From Endothia cerciana (Eukaryota > Ascomycota > Sordariomycetes > Diaporthales > Cryphonectriaceae), in assembly GCA_026119935.1 (NCBI GenBank), contig JALRMH010000056.1:1-64000 (forward strand): DNA of 64,000 bases, written 5' to 3'. The notes beneath the pieces are model-generated. The model was not told where the DNA came from and did no database searches. It saw only the letters and a list, made by a program, of their open reading frames with translations. A program made the position numbers and the translations under genes. Positions 46,308 to 58,537 of this stretch are shown here, one piece after another. Positions within the stretch are counted from its first letter, which is position 1. Each line of letters begins with the position of its first letter.

Positions 46308-48199
46308 GATTGCGGTCTGACGAGACTGGTCAACTGCGAGGTTAGGTTGTTTGTTGAGGTTGTCCAATTGGGGTTTCGAGGTGAGGCGAGGTGAGTAGAC
46401 TGGGCTGTAGGTCTGGTCAGGTTTGTGACGGGAGCTCAGATCTCAGGTGGGCGGGCGGGACAAGGACTTAAGTACTACGGGGAGAACAGCTCTGATTGCG
46501 GAAAAAGTAGTGACGGGCGCAAACAAGCTTCACCAACTGGGCCACAACCAGCCCCAGGCAGGGTTGGTACTTGGCATGGTGAACGACGTGCGTCATAGCC
46601 CACAGTGGCCCGATCATTGGCTCCAGGCCTGCGAAGGTGGCTTTGCTCGTTGCTACTGCCCAGTTTTGTCTTCCCGGCCGTGTAAGGCAGCACGGGCTGC
46701 CAGCAAAGGGCCATCCTCCCGTCTAACCTTGAACCTTGCAGTCGTTGCCGGGACGCCGTCTCCAAGCCCGAGCGCGAGGATGACAAGCAGCGAACGTGCT
46801 CCTCCTGCCAGAGTACATAATACTGCAATAACTGTTTGTTTCTATTTTGCACCGTGCCGCATGCAACGTCAACGAGGACTTGGGGCTGGGACCTGAAAGC
46901 GTGCCTGCAGGACGACGATGGAATCCTGCTCTGGTCCCCTCCATTGGCCCTCTGACGAGCGCTCCAGATCCAGCGTCACGCCTCTGGCTGGGATCCCTCT
47001 CAAACAGAGCTGGATGGCGCCTGCTCTGACCAAATAGCCTTGTCGAGGGTCGAATCCCCACTGCCCACTGCCCACTGCCCACCGCCCGCCACAGCTCGGT
47101 CTCGGTCTGCGGCACTGCCACAGGGTTGCGTGTTCTCTGCGCCTGGCACAATGATACTGGTATTAGCTCCTGCCCGACCAGGCACGCGGGGTCTCCCTTC
47201 AGCATCCTGCGTCTTGTTCGAAGCCTGCTGGCGTGCGCCAAATTCCACGGAAAACCCCGTCGTTGCAGGACGGGACGCGGTCGCAGCACACATCTGACCG
47301 CTTCCTACGTCATGAGCAGTTCGCGTCTGAGGATATGCTCCGAACCTGTCTGCCGACGGGGGCTGACGACAGGGTCAGGCCAGCCCGGGACGGGCCCGCA
47401 ATGGACCCGCTAGAGGATATTTACTGTGGGCATCGTGATTATGCAGCATTGTGTGGCTTGATGATCAGTGGCGCAGGCCTTTGTGTGGCGGTGACATGCT
47501 CTTTGCACCAATGCAAACCGCCGATCTCGGGATGCCCCATCGTGAAGCTGGGGGGAGGGGGGAGGCAAAAGTTCTGGATACTTCAACAACCCATGGGATG
47601 TGATCATAGGCTGCCTCTGGATATCTTGAGATATCGGTCATGGTGTGTAGGCTTGACGCCCTGCTCCTCCATGCCCCTGCTGGAATAGCCTCCCGTCAAG
47701 ATAATCTTCTTTGTGCCCTGTCCAGACCAAGCCTGTTCTCTATCAGTGCCTGCCTTGTTGTCCGTTCTGGCCAATCTCAAGTCCCTCCGCCCTCTTTGAG
47801 ACAGAGCCTGGATGTCCGTCGCTTTGTTGCTCCGTAAAGACGCTCAGTCGAAGTCGTCCTCGTCAGAAATGACTGCGGATGTGCCGGTGGAGGTGTCCCA
47901 ATTCTCGAAAGACACCAGCGTGGGGTTGACAGAGAAAGGTGTCGCCGCCAGCTGGTGTCAGCTGGCTGTCAGCTCCAGACTGTCTAGTCTTATCGCCCAG
48001 CAGCCAACCCTTATCGGGATGGACCCACTGCTCTTGGCAGGCCCAGGTCGATTTACGCTCGCGGCCCCCCTTGCGACAGAAAATTCCGAAGTCTTCGACA
48101 TCGCAAACGACCACCCTTCTCATCGTCAACACCAAACCACCGCGCGGCGCAGGATATTCGACCTCTTTGCGTCCTCTCCCCATATCAAAACCCGAGGCA
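46308..48199. other. Divergent intergenic region of PMP3 and RPL22
   Basis: 1.9 kb between two divergently transcribed genes. It includes a CACTGCC/CCACTGCC short repeat at about 47050-47095. No gene recognised; the frames here look random. Confidence 0.55.
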
Positions 48200-48833
48200 A
48201 TGGCTCCCCAAACTGTATGTACTTGATACCGCTTTGCTGCTGGCCCAGTCTCACGGCAAGGGCCGCAGAGATCATGGCGTGAAGCAGTAGGCTAAGGTCA
48301 AAATTCTTCACACAATCGCAGAAGAAGGGCAAGTCTGGCAAGACGACCAAGAAGGTAAGCAGCAACCACCCCTTCTATCAACTGCCTCGGGTCAAGTTTT
48401 CTTTTGCTGACGTTTGGTGCCCTCCTCTTCAGTTCATCATCAACGCCTCCCAGCCTGCCAGCGACAAGATCTTCGATGTCTCCGCCTTCGAGAAGTTCCT
48501 GAACGAGAAGATCAAGGTTGAGGGTCGCGTGGGCAACCTCGGCGACACCATCCAGATCTCCCAGCAGGGCGACGGCAAGATCGAGATCATTGCCCACAAC
48601 GAGCTGTCTGGCCGCTACCTGAAGTACCTGTAAGAAACACTTGCCCCGCCCGCGGGCTCGGATAGGCCCAGGCAGGACAAGATGCTGACGGGGATTGTAT
48701 GCACAGGACCAAGAAGTTCCTCAAGAAGATGCAGCTCCGTGACTGGCTCCGCGTGGTCTCCACCTCCAAGGGCGTCTACGAGCTCAAGTTCTTCAACGTC
48801 GTCAACGACGAGGCCGATGAGGACGACGAGTAA
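48200..48833 (+). CDS. RPL22: 60S ribosomal protein L22 (eL22)
   Basis: Component of the large ribosomal subunit. Exons 48200-48214, 48322-48354, 48433-48629 and 48707-48833 join to 123 residues: [36 protein letters not shown]..., and ..[20 protein letters not shown]. It ends in the acidic tail NDEADEDDE. The first two exons are tiny (15 and 33 nt), a pattern typical of fungal ribosomal protein genes with introns near the start. The third junction splits the Leu codon (CT|G). The start context CAATGGCT is normal. Confidence 0.95.
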
Positions 48834-49171
48834 GCGGTCGACCGCACGATCTGAACCTCGGACGCTCTCTATGGAACTGCACTGGCGTGCTTCCCAGTGA
48901 AGAGGAGGGCCGCTGGTGGAAGTAGAAGAAGTGCTCGAGCATGCTGCGCCGGTAACTGTTCGGCAGACCGGTTCCAGCATGATGGATAGCGCATGGAGGA
49001 GGTCTTCATTGGCCTGGGTAGCAAATACCATCTGTGTTGCGTCCATGATTTATGCTGATTGGGGTTTGCCCGTCGGTCTATGCGTGTGAAACATCCGGGT
49101 ATCAATAACCACGTCTCTAGGTTTTCGTGAACCCCGCGCCCTGATGTCCCTGAATGCAGCACTACAGCTCA
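48834..49171. other. Intergenic, convergent 3' regions
   Basis: Spacer between the RPL22 stop and the carrier stop. Nothing recognised. Confidence 0.65.
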
Positions 49172-50392
49172 TCACGGCAAAAGCCTCATAACGCCTTCAA
49201 ATGCAACAAGAGCCATCGCATTCGCTGGGAACGCCCTCAGAAAACACGGCAGGAACCCTCGCCAGTAGCCCTTCCAACCACTCTCCCTGTATACCGCAGT
49301 GGCAGCATCCCTCCACCGCGGGAACCGCCTCGTCCCGTCGCCCAGTCCTCCGCCCAAGGGGTCCGCCATGATCCGCTGCTTGACGACATCGCTAGGGTAG
49401 CTGGTCAACCAGAACACCTGCGCGCTCAGCCCGCCCGCCCAGAAATTGATGGCAGGCTTGCTCAGGCTGGTCGAGTTGGCCATCCAGCGCGTGAACAGAT
49501 CGTAGCTACCCCACCAGAAAAAGAAGAACGACCTGAACAGCAGAGTAGCTGACAGCCCATGATACATGCCCCGTATGCCGTGCGCCCGCCAGATCTTGCT
49601 CACGCAGTCAACCGGGCCCCTGTACAGCCTTTCGCTCTTGTTGGCGGCGTACTGGATCTGCAGGCGCGCCTTGACGTGCTCAACGGGCGCGGCGATGAAG
49701 GAGACGGTCGCGCCGGCCATGATCCCAGCCAGACCGTGACCGTGGGCGGGCAGGGGCTTGTTCGGATGGCGGAGTGGGTGGAGGGGCGGATCGAAGATGT
49801 TCTCGCGCAGGAGGCGGCGGTAGACCGTGAGACTCCCGAGCATGACTGAGTCCATGAACATCCACCCGATCAAGGGCGGTGTCGCGCCCTTGTAGAGGCC
49901 GTAGAGGCCCTCATTGCGGACGGTCTGGAGCAGACACTCGAGCGGGCCGGAGAAGCGGGCGGCATTGGTGGTTTGCAGGCGGACCTTGATCGTGTCGAAC
50001 GGATGACCCACTGTGCGTTTGGGCCTGTCAGCATGTTGTTGAGCACCAGCAAGCGTCCACGCTGTTGCCGGAACAACAACCAGCGCGCCGGAGGACAGTC
50101 GCGTGTCTGTGTGCGAGGCAGAAGATGTCCATCGCGAGCCCTGACAGGATTGTGTCCCAAGGATAGCCAAGCTGTTATCGGCAGGGAAGTCTTTCGGCTC
50201 CAGATGATTCCTGGGCCACCGAGGCGACTATAAGTCTTGGTGCGCCGGTTCTTGTCCCGAGACGAGTCTGCTGGAATGTGCCGTGCTGTGCTTACCGGAT
50301 AGCTTCGCGATACCGGAGAAGACGCCTGCAACGAACCCTTTGTAGTTCTTGGCCTCGGCGGGCGCAGGCTTCTCCTTGGCCGCTAAGGACAT
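49172..50392 (-). CDS. Mitochondrial carrier protein (SLC25), substrate unknown
   Basis: Inner-membrane solute carrier with the three-repeat SLC25 fold. Exons 50296-50392 and 49172-50010 join to 311 residues. It starts MSLAAKEKPAPAEAKNYKGF. The three PX(D/E)XX(K/R) signatures are HPFDTIKVRLQ, APVEHVKARLQ and YPSDVVKQRI, each at the end of an odd-numbered helix. The middle repeat contains RSFFFFWWGSYDLFTRWM and the last repeat ends WRGFLPCFLRAFPANAMALV. The set resembles fungal carriers near the carnitine/acylcarnitine and basic amino acid group, but the contact-site residues do not let me choose. The intron is long for this window (285 bp) and splits the codon G|TG. Confidence 0.88.
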
Positions 50393-50808
50393 CTTGCATT
50401 CACCTGCCCTGGCAGCAGGGTGAAGCAGGGCTCGATCGGATCCGGGTAGTCACGAAGGGAGGGAATTCTTAACACATTCCCTGATCGTCTAAGAATCGAT
50501 GAGGTCGGTGAGGTAATGGACAAGATGGAACTGGGGTACGATAGTGGGGCCGCTCTGGTCATCCCTGCTAGAGACCTAGGGTCCCAGCGCCCTGGGCTTG
50601 ACCAGCACGGAGATAGGTAGGCGCCCACGACGCCGTCTCCCTCGGACGTGTGCCGTCAATACAACCTGTTTTCCTGGTTTGCCAATCCCCACCGGGCGGC
50701 AACATTGCATACACGATCCCAACTGCAAGCCCTTCTTACACGCAGCAAAACTCAGCATGTCTCGCCTCGAGGCCAGATCCACTGCTCGCCTCACAGGACC
50801 AAGAAACA
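50393..50808. other. Intergenic, between translin stop and carrier start
   Basis: About 400 bp of spacer between two minus-strand genes, holding the carrier promoter. Nothing else recognised. Confidence 0.6.
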
Positions 50809-51729
50809 TCAAGAGGCCGTTGAGCTGGGTATCAAGTTCCGCAGCGACAGGTCGTAGACGACGTCCTCAACCTTCTTCACATGGTACTTGACAGCGTCGA
50901 CCCTCTTGCGTAAGATGTCGTTCTTGAGGTTCAGCAGCTGAAAGCCGGCGTGGATGTCCTTAACGAAGTTGCTTATCTTCACTGCAAGTTCGTGGTCGCC
51001 TAGCGTCACGGAATTGACGGCCAGTCGGGACAGCTCGTCCGTCAGGGATGTGACCGCCAGGAGGTACTCCTCGATGGTGATATGGAAGGCATCGCGGTCT
51101 TTCAAGTTCACAGGCACTATGATGAGCAGGTGTCAGCTGTGAGACAAGTCGTCGCGAAGAAGGAGTTCGTACATACCCTGAAAGAGCTCTCCGACCTCCT
51201 CGAGAGTTAGTAGCCGTCCAAGCTTGCCCTCAGGGACCAGGTTCCCACCTAGCCAGCTGTCCAGTAGTACTGTCAGGACCGCATCCTGAACCGTCCGAGA
51301 CCACTTGACGTTGTATCTGGATCACGACCAGTCAGCGACATACACATACACACCTATATGTGCGACTCAGGTGGTGGTCAGGGAGGGGATAGGCGCGTAC
51401 TTGTAGTAAGGGTGCTTGGACGCGGCAGTGCTCAGAGTCGAGATATCCTCGAGCTCTGATCTGATGGAGACCTCAACCTGAGACAGCAGGCTAGGGTCTG
51501 TCGGTGCGGGGTATCGTCAGCACGGTACTTGACATGAGCTGATGGTGGGTGTTGTTGACTCACAGGCTGACCTGGGCGTCGAGTGGACTCGTGAGAGCAG
51601 GCCCTCGGTGTATGACACGTCGCGCTCCAGCTTCTGGACGATCTGCGTCAATTCATCTCGAGCCTGAATATCCTCATCGATCTTAGTCTTCAAGTGCTCG
51701 AAGATCTGGGGATCTATCATGCCCGACAT
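50809..51729 (-). CDS. Translin-family protein
   Basis: Nucleic-acid-binding helical protein. Translin with TRAX forms C3PO, an RNase involved in tRNA processing and small RNA decay in some fungi. Exons 51564-51729, 51401-51497, 51177-51316 and 50809-51116 join to 236 residues. It starts MSGMIDPQIFEHLKTKIDED, as fungal translins do. Family blocks follow: DELTQIVQKLERDVSYTEGL, LSRVHSTPRSAY|PSLLSQVE, KHPYYK|YNVKWSRTVQDAVL, LLTLEEVGELFQ|VPVNLKDR and ISNFVKDIHAGFQLLNLKND. The Lys/Arg-rich stretch ILRKRVDAVKYHVKKVEDVV lies before the end. A frame upstream to 51810 exists, but the MSGMID start fits the family. It lacks the acidic triad of TRAX, so it is the translin rather than the TRAX subunit. 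Confidence 0.92.
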
Positions 51730-53097
51730 TCTGTCCTGGCCAAGTTGGGCAAGCATGAGGTTGACCAAGAGGATGAGTGGATGGTGGTTGTCAGAGGCAG
51801 AGGTCGCCAAAAGGGAAAATTTGAGATCTCCAGCGTAGAAATTCGTTCAAGGTCAAGAGGGCGATAGGTGGCAAGCGCTCATGAAAGCGCTGGCCACACA
51901 GAGTTCCAGACCCAGTCCTCAACACCGGCAGTGCAACAAATGTTGAAGACGAAGCACCGTCTAAAATAATAACAGGAGATACTACACTCTGTCTGATCAC
52001 CAAACAATCACCTCCCAAGGCATATCTAAACCTTGGGCGCAGAAGACCCCTAACCCTATGTGGACCCTAACCCGGCGACACCTGTAGCCGCTCTCTCTTC
52101 ATAGTATTACTATGTACTTGACGAGCACACGAGCTGCTGTCACCAATGAGTCCCATATCAGATAGAGATCTGAATGAGTAAAGCTTCAATAAATCTGACA
52201 GGCCCAGCTTGGTATGACGTACCCTTTGGGAGGAAAGGGGTAAACGGAGGGACATTCTGAAACGGTGCGTGAGGCTGTCCTGGGAAAGCCAGAATTAACA
52301 ATTAATCTTCTCCTTTGTCCAGCTGTCTGTACTGAGATGCTGCATGAAATACTGGAACCTAAGTCTTAGGACAAATTCAGAGTAAATATGCTAGAAGGGC
52401 CTCTACTATCGAGCATGTTTTTATTTCTTCCTAGATAAAGTCATTTAAATGGTTCATATCAGCCTAGATACATTCTGATACTGACACGGAAGAGCTCGTC
52501 GACTAGACAATCCTGTCATGAAGGATTTAAACCTCTCGAAAGAATGTATCTCCCATTTCTGACACGAACAAGTAATGGCACTGGCTAGACGACTGGATTG
52601 AGTATATGCAAGCCAAGTAACGCAGTGCACTGTGTCGGGGTTGGTTTTGAGCAGTCTGTAAAACTCGTATTTTCTCCCATTTCCGCAAAAGCAAAAAGTC
52701 TTCTTCTTCCTACTACAAGAGTGAGTTCTAAGACATATGTTGATTCAGATCCACCTTCCTAACTGATCACTCGATTCTCAGAACATATTATATGCAGTTG
52801 TTACAGGCAGGGATGCGGAGAGTATCGCGCTGGTACTATTCGGCCTTGATGAATCGCTGGTCTGGCATACAGTGCGGTCCTTGCTGCTCGTCCGAGTTTT
52901 GAAACGGGGTGATATTAGTCTTTTGTATCTTTTACTGTTGAGAATTTCGACAATCTGCAGCGTACTAGATTCCAAACAAGTTACTGCTGAATGCTCGACG
53001 TCTGCTCATTGTCCTCTTACGTCAAGGGATCGCCAGGAAGCCTGGCTGGATGCTAATGTGCTTCAAGTCATAATCTTTCCAGAGATACCTATGAGAC
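51730..53097. other. Intergenic, A+T-rich
   Basis: About 1.4 kb between translin's start and the MFS gene's stop. It is richer in A+T than its surroundings after 52050. No gene or repeat recognised. Confidence 0.5.
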
Positions 53098-54960
53098 TCA
53101 ATCATTGTGACCAGTAGCGACGCCCCAGAAATATGCAGCCCATGACCCCAAAATTAAGAACAGCACTGCAAGGAAACAGCTTTGGCTAATGAGCTTATTA
53201 CGCCTTCCATGCTCATCTTGCTCAAATTTCTCCTTCAGTTCGACGACAACGTGGCCGTTCTGGATTCTTTCCTTCCTGGTCCATTGAAGCCTACCAAGGT
53301 CGAGCTTAACCATTCCGAGGTAATAGATCACGAGGCTGGCTAAGACAGATCCAGCCGCAAGGAAGGCATACACAATAACGACTCTGTCGTAACTGTTGTC
53401 ATCCGCATCCTGAACCACACCGGTGACGACTCTCACAATGATGTTCATGCTGTTATTGATGGCGATCTTCACAGCGTAAGCTGAGCCGAATACCTCGTGA
53501 TACCACATGGACGTGCGAATGGAGTCGACAATGACAGTAGGCCCGAGAGACACTTGAAACAATGTCCAGTCAGCAGTTACTCTGTAAATCAAGGAACCTG
53601 GAAAGGGGCAGTAGTGCAAGGTCTCAGGAATAGGGAGAAAGATTAGTAAGTCTTGCGATTCTTGAGACCTCCAGAGATGAATTATGATGGAGGCTCGCGT
53701 ATGAAAAAGCTACTCACCTGCGAATGCGTAGAGACCAAAGCTTGCTGCTGTGCCGCTGACTGTCGGACCCCAGGCTGTCAAGCACATAGCGATGAGCATG
53801 CCAACACCGCAGAGTAGCATGATGCTAAGGCGGTGGCCGAGCACATCGATGAAGACGCCGAGGATTGGCACAAGGAAGAACCCCATGTACTGAGAGAGCG
53901 CCGAGTACCAGCCTGCTGTCACGGCCGACACGTTAAAGCGCTGCTCCGCCAGCTCGGTGGCATTCTGGGAAAATATGATGGCAGTCGAGGTCTCGAAGAG
54001 AGAGAAGAGCATGACGAGCCAGAACGGCCAGGGAAGCTCCAGCATCTTCTTGAATTCGAATTTCTTATTCTTCTCAGTGAGCTTCTCGCCAGTCGCCGGA
54101 TCGCTGAGGTTTCCGTAACGCTTTTCAGACCACTTGCTGAAAAAGTAGAAGGCGACAGTGGCAACGTTTGTGAAGAGGTTCATGAAGACAGCCATCCAAT
54201 AGACCCACGAGAAGTCACCGAGACTGTCCGCGATGATGTTGGCCGTGGCTTGGCCGACGAAGGACCCGATCTTGCCGATCCCAAGCTCAAAGCCAAGGGT
54301 CGATGCGAATCCATTGGATGGTGCGAACCAAGAAGAGAAGATCTTATACTGAGCGACCTGGGTAGAGATGTCCCCCAGGGCTTGGACAACAATCCCAAAT
54401 ATCATGAATTTGTAGTTTCGGACTTGAGTGGCTGCGGCTATCAGAATGGCCCCGATTGAGTATATGACATTGCCGTATAACATTGCGCCTACAGAAAAAG
54501 ACCATGTCAGAAAAGGAGTACTGGAGTTGGACACTTTTCGGTGCAAGACACAAATGATCAGTCATACCGGCACCTCCTATTCTATCAGTCACTGAACCGC
54601 TAACTAGGATCAAGGCTGTCACCATGAAGTCCTCGCTGGCCTCGAGGACAGCATATTGAGTGTTATTGATGCCAAGTTCCTAAGATTGATGCCTGTCAGT
54701 GAGACAGACATTGGGCGGAAGATCTCATCTAAGGAGTCACACACCTTCTTCATAGTGCTCTTCATAGCTCCAGTGACACCGCTGCTCCAGTGCGAACCGA
54801 ATCCGATCGAGGTGACGAGGAAGACAGCTATGATCTTCATGGTCAAGGGGACCTTCGAGCTACGCTTGTCAACTTGGCAGACATCTCGGGCAGGTATTTC
54901 ATCCCTCTCGGAATCGATGGCTGTGACAGCCTCTTGGGCTGTCTTGTTTCCTTCAAGCAT
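53098..54960 (-). CDS. MFS transporter, MFSD1-like
   Basis: Major facilitator superfamily permease of the MFSD1-type branch; substrate unknown. Exons 54745-54960, 54568-54679, 53718-54488 and 53098-53552 join to 517 residues. After a 38-residue polar start the first span is LTMKIIAVFLVTSIGFGSHW. Twelve hydrophobic segments can be counted, with SGSVTDRIGGAG at the loop after span 2 (the MFS D-R-x-G pattern), VQALGDISTQVAQYKIFSSW and GFELGIGKIGSFVGQATANI. A charged central loop (EKRYGNLSDPATGEKLTEKN) is followed by LVPILGVFIDVLGHRLSIML (second D-x-x-G-H-R loop). The C-terminus adds a basic loop and a last span (FLAVLFLILGSWAAYFWGVA). Vertebrate MFSD1 is a lysosomal dipeptide transporter; the same role here is only a guess. 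Confidence 0.85.
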
Positions 54961-56434
54961 GCTGTCGATGTCAGGAATCTAGCGGAGGACTGCTCCGAAG
55001 ACTCTTCTGATGGTTGAAACCCGGGGGCCGCCTAACTTTATATGCGTCGAGAAAATTCATTCTAGGTACGGCGGCGTGAAGTCTGCTGGCCCAGGCTATC
55101 CAAGACTTAAGGCCCACAACCCTCCGCAGCAGAGATTGACAGATTCGCCAGAAGGGGCATGGTGACGGCTCAGGTTGCAGTAAAGTGGACATGATGTGTA
55201 CGGATCACCCCGTTCCTAATCTTATCAATCATATCGTCTCCGATCACGATTCGACAAAGTGGACAGTGTCGCCCGATTTTCGCCGTCACTTGGACTCGGC
55301 ACAGCTCAAATTTCTTATGCCAAGACTATAGCTAGGCGACGCGCGAGCTGACTGAGGCATAGAGGATCCTTGGAAAGTGGATAAACTGCTCCTACTTCGG
55401 CCTGCATGCCCACTGACAAGAAAGACCTTGTGTCCAGAGAACGTCTTTATGGTTTTCGAAAGTTACCATAGAGAGGTGTCAGTTGCAAGAGGGTAGCATG
55501 AGGTATTGCCTGAGCAATGCTTGGCTTGTGTACTATATCTTAGTCCGATTCTCCCGAAAATATTGCTTTTGGGCCTTCCATTTACTTGGGTGGCCCACCG
55601 CCGAGGCTTCTTTATACTTCTCATCCTCTCTTCACTCCTTTTCTTTTTGTTGAGCCTTTTCTTTTCTTTTTTTTCCGTTGGTGTTTGGGGGCGGGGGTGT
55701 TGCTAGTAACTCGTACACGGTATCATGCTGGGCAAGGACGTGGATTTGTAAGGCAGCCAATCAGATACCGCTCAGGCACCAATTTAGGAAATCCGTTAAG
55801 ACTGTCCCTTCGACACCACCTATGAGCTTCAGGGAGCCACTTGTCGAAATATTGCTTGTATCATACTTCAATCCCTTATCAGATATAAGTGTGACATAGG
55901 GACGTCATTAACGTGGAGGAAGAGGGAGCCCTTCTGGGGATAAGCGGTGTGAAGGTTGTCTAGCATACACTAAATACTTTTGCTGTCCGTACACTCGTCT
56001 GCTGTAGCGACAGACACGGGACTTGCGTCAGACCAAGACCGTGTGCTCTACATTGGCATCTGCGTGTTCCCGAAGATCGCTTCCATTAGAAACCGCTCTG
56101 CTGGTCGGCTTCGGGCATAGTCGTCCATCTCTCTTGGAGACATCACGAAGGCGGATGAGAGGCAGCGGGATCAAGACCTATTGTGCTCACTACAGTTAGT
56201 ATCCCAGCTTTGTCCCGTTGTACAGAAACAATTCTTATATGTGAGCCAAGCTACTAACAATGCTTCGTGTCGGAATACGCTTTGTCTCATTCCCTATAAG
56301 AAGGTGCACATACCGAGCCGCATTGCCAGATGTCGTTCGAGTTGCAATACTGTCAGCCAATTTGCTTTTCGTACCCCTTACAATACAAGCTGTAGCTCAG
56401 AAGGACGGAGCTTGGATCCTCTCAAACCTCGACC
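54961..56434. other. Intergenic region upstream of the amidoligase
   Basis: 1.5 kb holding the MFS promoter and the amidoligase upstream region, with a T/C-rich tract at 55620-55680. An upstream exon of the amidoligase cannot be excluded. Nothing else recognised. Confidence 0.5.
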
Positions 56435-57800
56435 ATGCAAGCTTTTTGCAACATCCGCAAGAGTTTCTTGCAATACGGACAAGTTAGGTCCAGCTTCGGC
56501 GTCGAACTCGAATTTCTCGTCGCAATCCAATCGGATTCGGCCGAAATTCCTCCGGTCCCGAAGGAGTTCGAAGGCCAACCCGGTGAGCCGATCCTGATTC
56601 CGAAAGCTGAGAACAATCGCTGGGGAAGAGAGACTTACTTACTGCCTCCGCCATGTTCAGACTACGTTAGACAGCTGTCTGGGAATCCCTTCTTCCAAGG
56701 TTAGAGTACTAGCGCCAAACCGTTTCCTGACTCCCAACGAGGTAGAGAAGTATCGCCATTTGCGGGAATATCAGTGTTGGACTGCAAAGCCAGATGCTTC
56801 AATCAGGTTGCCAAATGGTTTGCTCATATCTGACGAGTATCTAGAGTACCAATGGGTAGGCATTGAGGTAACATCTCCGGCTCTTTGGAACGAAACTGAG
56901 AGCTTTGATGAGATTCAGAGAGTCTGCGAGACTTTGAAGAAGCGATATTGGGTCCTGACCTCCCAGAAGTGCGGCATGCACGTCCATTATGGGCATGGCC
57001 CAGGCCGAATCTCCATTCCAAATCTACGCAATATCGCTGCGTTGCTGTTCGCTGCTGATCCCCTTCTGGTTCGATTGCACCCAAAACACCGCAAACATAA
57101 TCAGTTCTGTGTAAGCAATCGCCTGTACTCTGAAGTTGCGCAAGGTTTAGATGCCGCGACAGCCACTAGGTTGATGTATGGATCCCTGCCAGATGAGGCT
57201 CCCCAGAAGGCTCTGCGGCAGCTGAAAGACCAGAGACCATCAAGTCGCGGCAGTGCAGTTCATCGCCTTATTCCGCAAGGAACGCTGAGCAGCTACTCAG
57301 TCAAGCCAGGTTCGAGACTCAGATATCCTGGGAACGCTGCCGCTCGACTTCATGCTCCACGCAGCATTCTTGGATGCGTAGAGGAGCTTCTCTCTGCCAC
57401 CAGACCAGAAGTCGTTGCGCAACTGATGCAGGATTCTAATTCTTCCTCCAGACCGGCGTACAGCTTTGCCAATTACGACAAGTTCCGCTATGGCGAGAGC
57501 GACACCAAGAAGACCATCGAGTTCCGACAGGCAGCCGCAACCATGGAGGCAGCAGAAATCATCACCTTTGCAAAGGTGTTCATCGGCTTATGTGAATTTG
57601 CCTGTACCGCTGATCTCGACGCTTTTTGGTCCATCATTCTGAAGTGTGCCCGAGCGGATGTAACGGTGTGCAAGACTGAGATCGCTGCCTACGACGTATT
57701 CGATTTTCTTGCTAATGTTGGATTGGGTAAAGCGATTCATTACCTACAGGAGATCGTCATCGAGAGACATCGTGCAGTGCAGGAGAAGGTCCCGAAGTAG
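56435..57800 (+). CDS. Putative amidoligase (COOH-NH2 ligase, amidoligase_2 family), frame interrupted
   Basis: ATP-dependent amide/peptide-bond ligase family related to gamma-glutamylcysteine and glutamine synthetases; fungal members have unknown substrates. The first frame starts MQAFCNIRKSFLQYGQVRSS with FGVELEFLV (the family's metal-binding Glu pair) and stops at 56704. The rest continues from about 56700 in the +1 frame: VRVLAPNRFLTPNEVEKYRH, then CWTAKPDASI, YQWVGIEVTSPALW, SQKCGMHVHYG (His pair), NIAALLFAADPLLVRLHPKH and the late TIEFRQAAATM. All core motifs are present, so decay is recent or the break is not real. Explanations: a single-base indel near 56690-56702, an intron of unusual 34-nt length (56666-56699, GT..AG), or a 163-nt GTGAGC..TAG intron (56583-56745), which would drop a family-like segment. 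Treat the join as open. Confidence 0.72.
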
Positions 57801-58537
57801 CTGGCCTGCCGGGGGCAGGCACTGGAGGGATTTGAAACAAAGGAGAAGGAATTGGTATCGATATATGTATCTAGATGACGGTTCAATGGTTCAAAAGCAG
57901 TTCGGCTTGAGTACTTTCGACATTATTCACGTGTCCTTGGTGTTCAGACCGTCAAAATAAGATTCTTGTTGAAATTGCAGCTCATGCCCCCGGGGCCTGA
58001 CTCGTCCGTATCAGCTGAAGATCGTCAAAGTAAGATTTATATTGAACTTGTTAGCTCGGGCCCCCGGGCCTGACTCGTACGTACCAGCTAAAGATGTCTT
58101 TTTCCCTCTGCAAAGAAGGCCCACCGGTCAGCTTTGGATTCAGGCTGAAGGTCTTGTGATTTGTCGCAAAGCTTAATATTGTGCCGTCCTGCCGGCAAAA
58201 TCGCTACTGGGTGAGGTAGGTCATTTTGCTGCGTTGGAACAGGTCTGTCGGCTCCTGCTTGTGCAACTCACACAAACATTTCCGTTCCAGTGTCCAACAT
58301 GTTGTAACAGGAACACAAGCCGAACGAAGTATCACAACGCCGTCGTCCAGCAAACAATAAGGTGGTTTTAGCCACTGGACGCAACTCTGCCATTCGTGTT
58401 TGTTCAGCTTTCCCGATCTTCAACACGCCGGGATTACTCCAGTTCGCGGAAACGAACCCCATATCCCCCAACCAAGAAAGTAAAAGGAGTTGATAGCTAC
58501 CTTTCGAACTCCCTTGTGATAGGACGAAGAATCTAAT
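57801..58537. other. Intergenic, upstream of the FAD oxidase
   Basis: Holds a 73-bp tandem duplication (57950-58095). No gene recognised. Confidence 0.6.
57950..58095. repeat. 73-bp imperfect tandem duplication
   Basis: Copy 1 is 57950-58022 and copy 2 is 58023-58095, equal in length. Both open CGTCAAA(A/G)TAAGATT, share a C/G-rich palindromic core near CCCGGG and the block GCCTGACTCGT, and end CAGCTRAAGAT. They differ at about one base in five. Confidence 0.85.
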
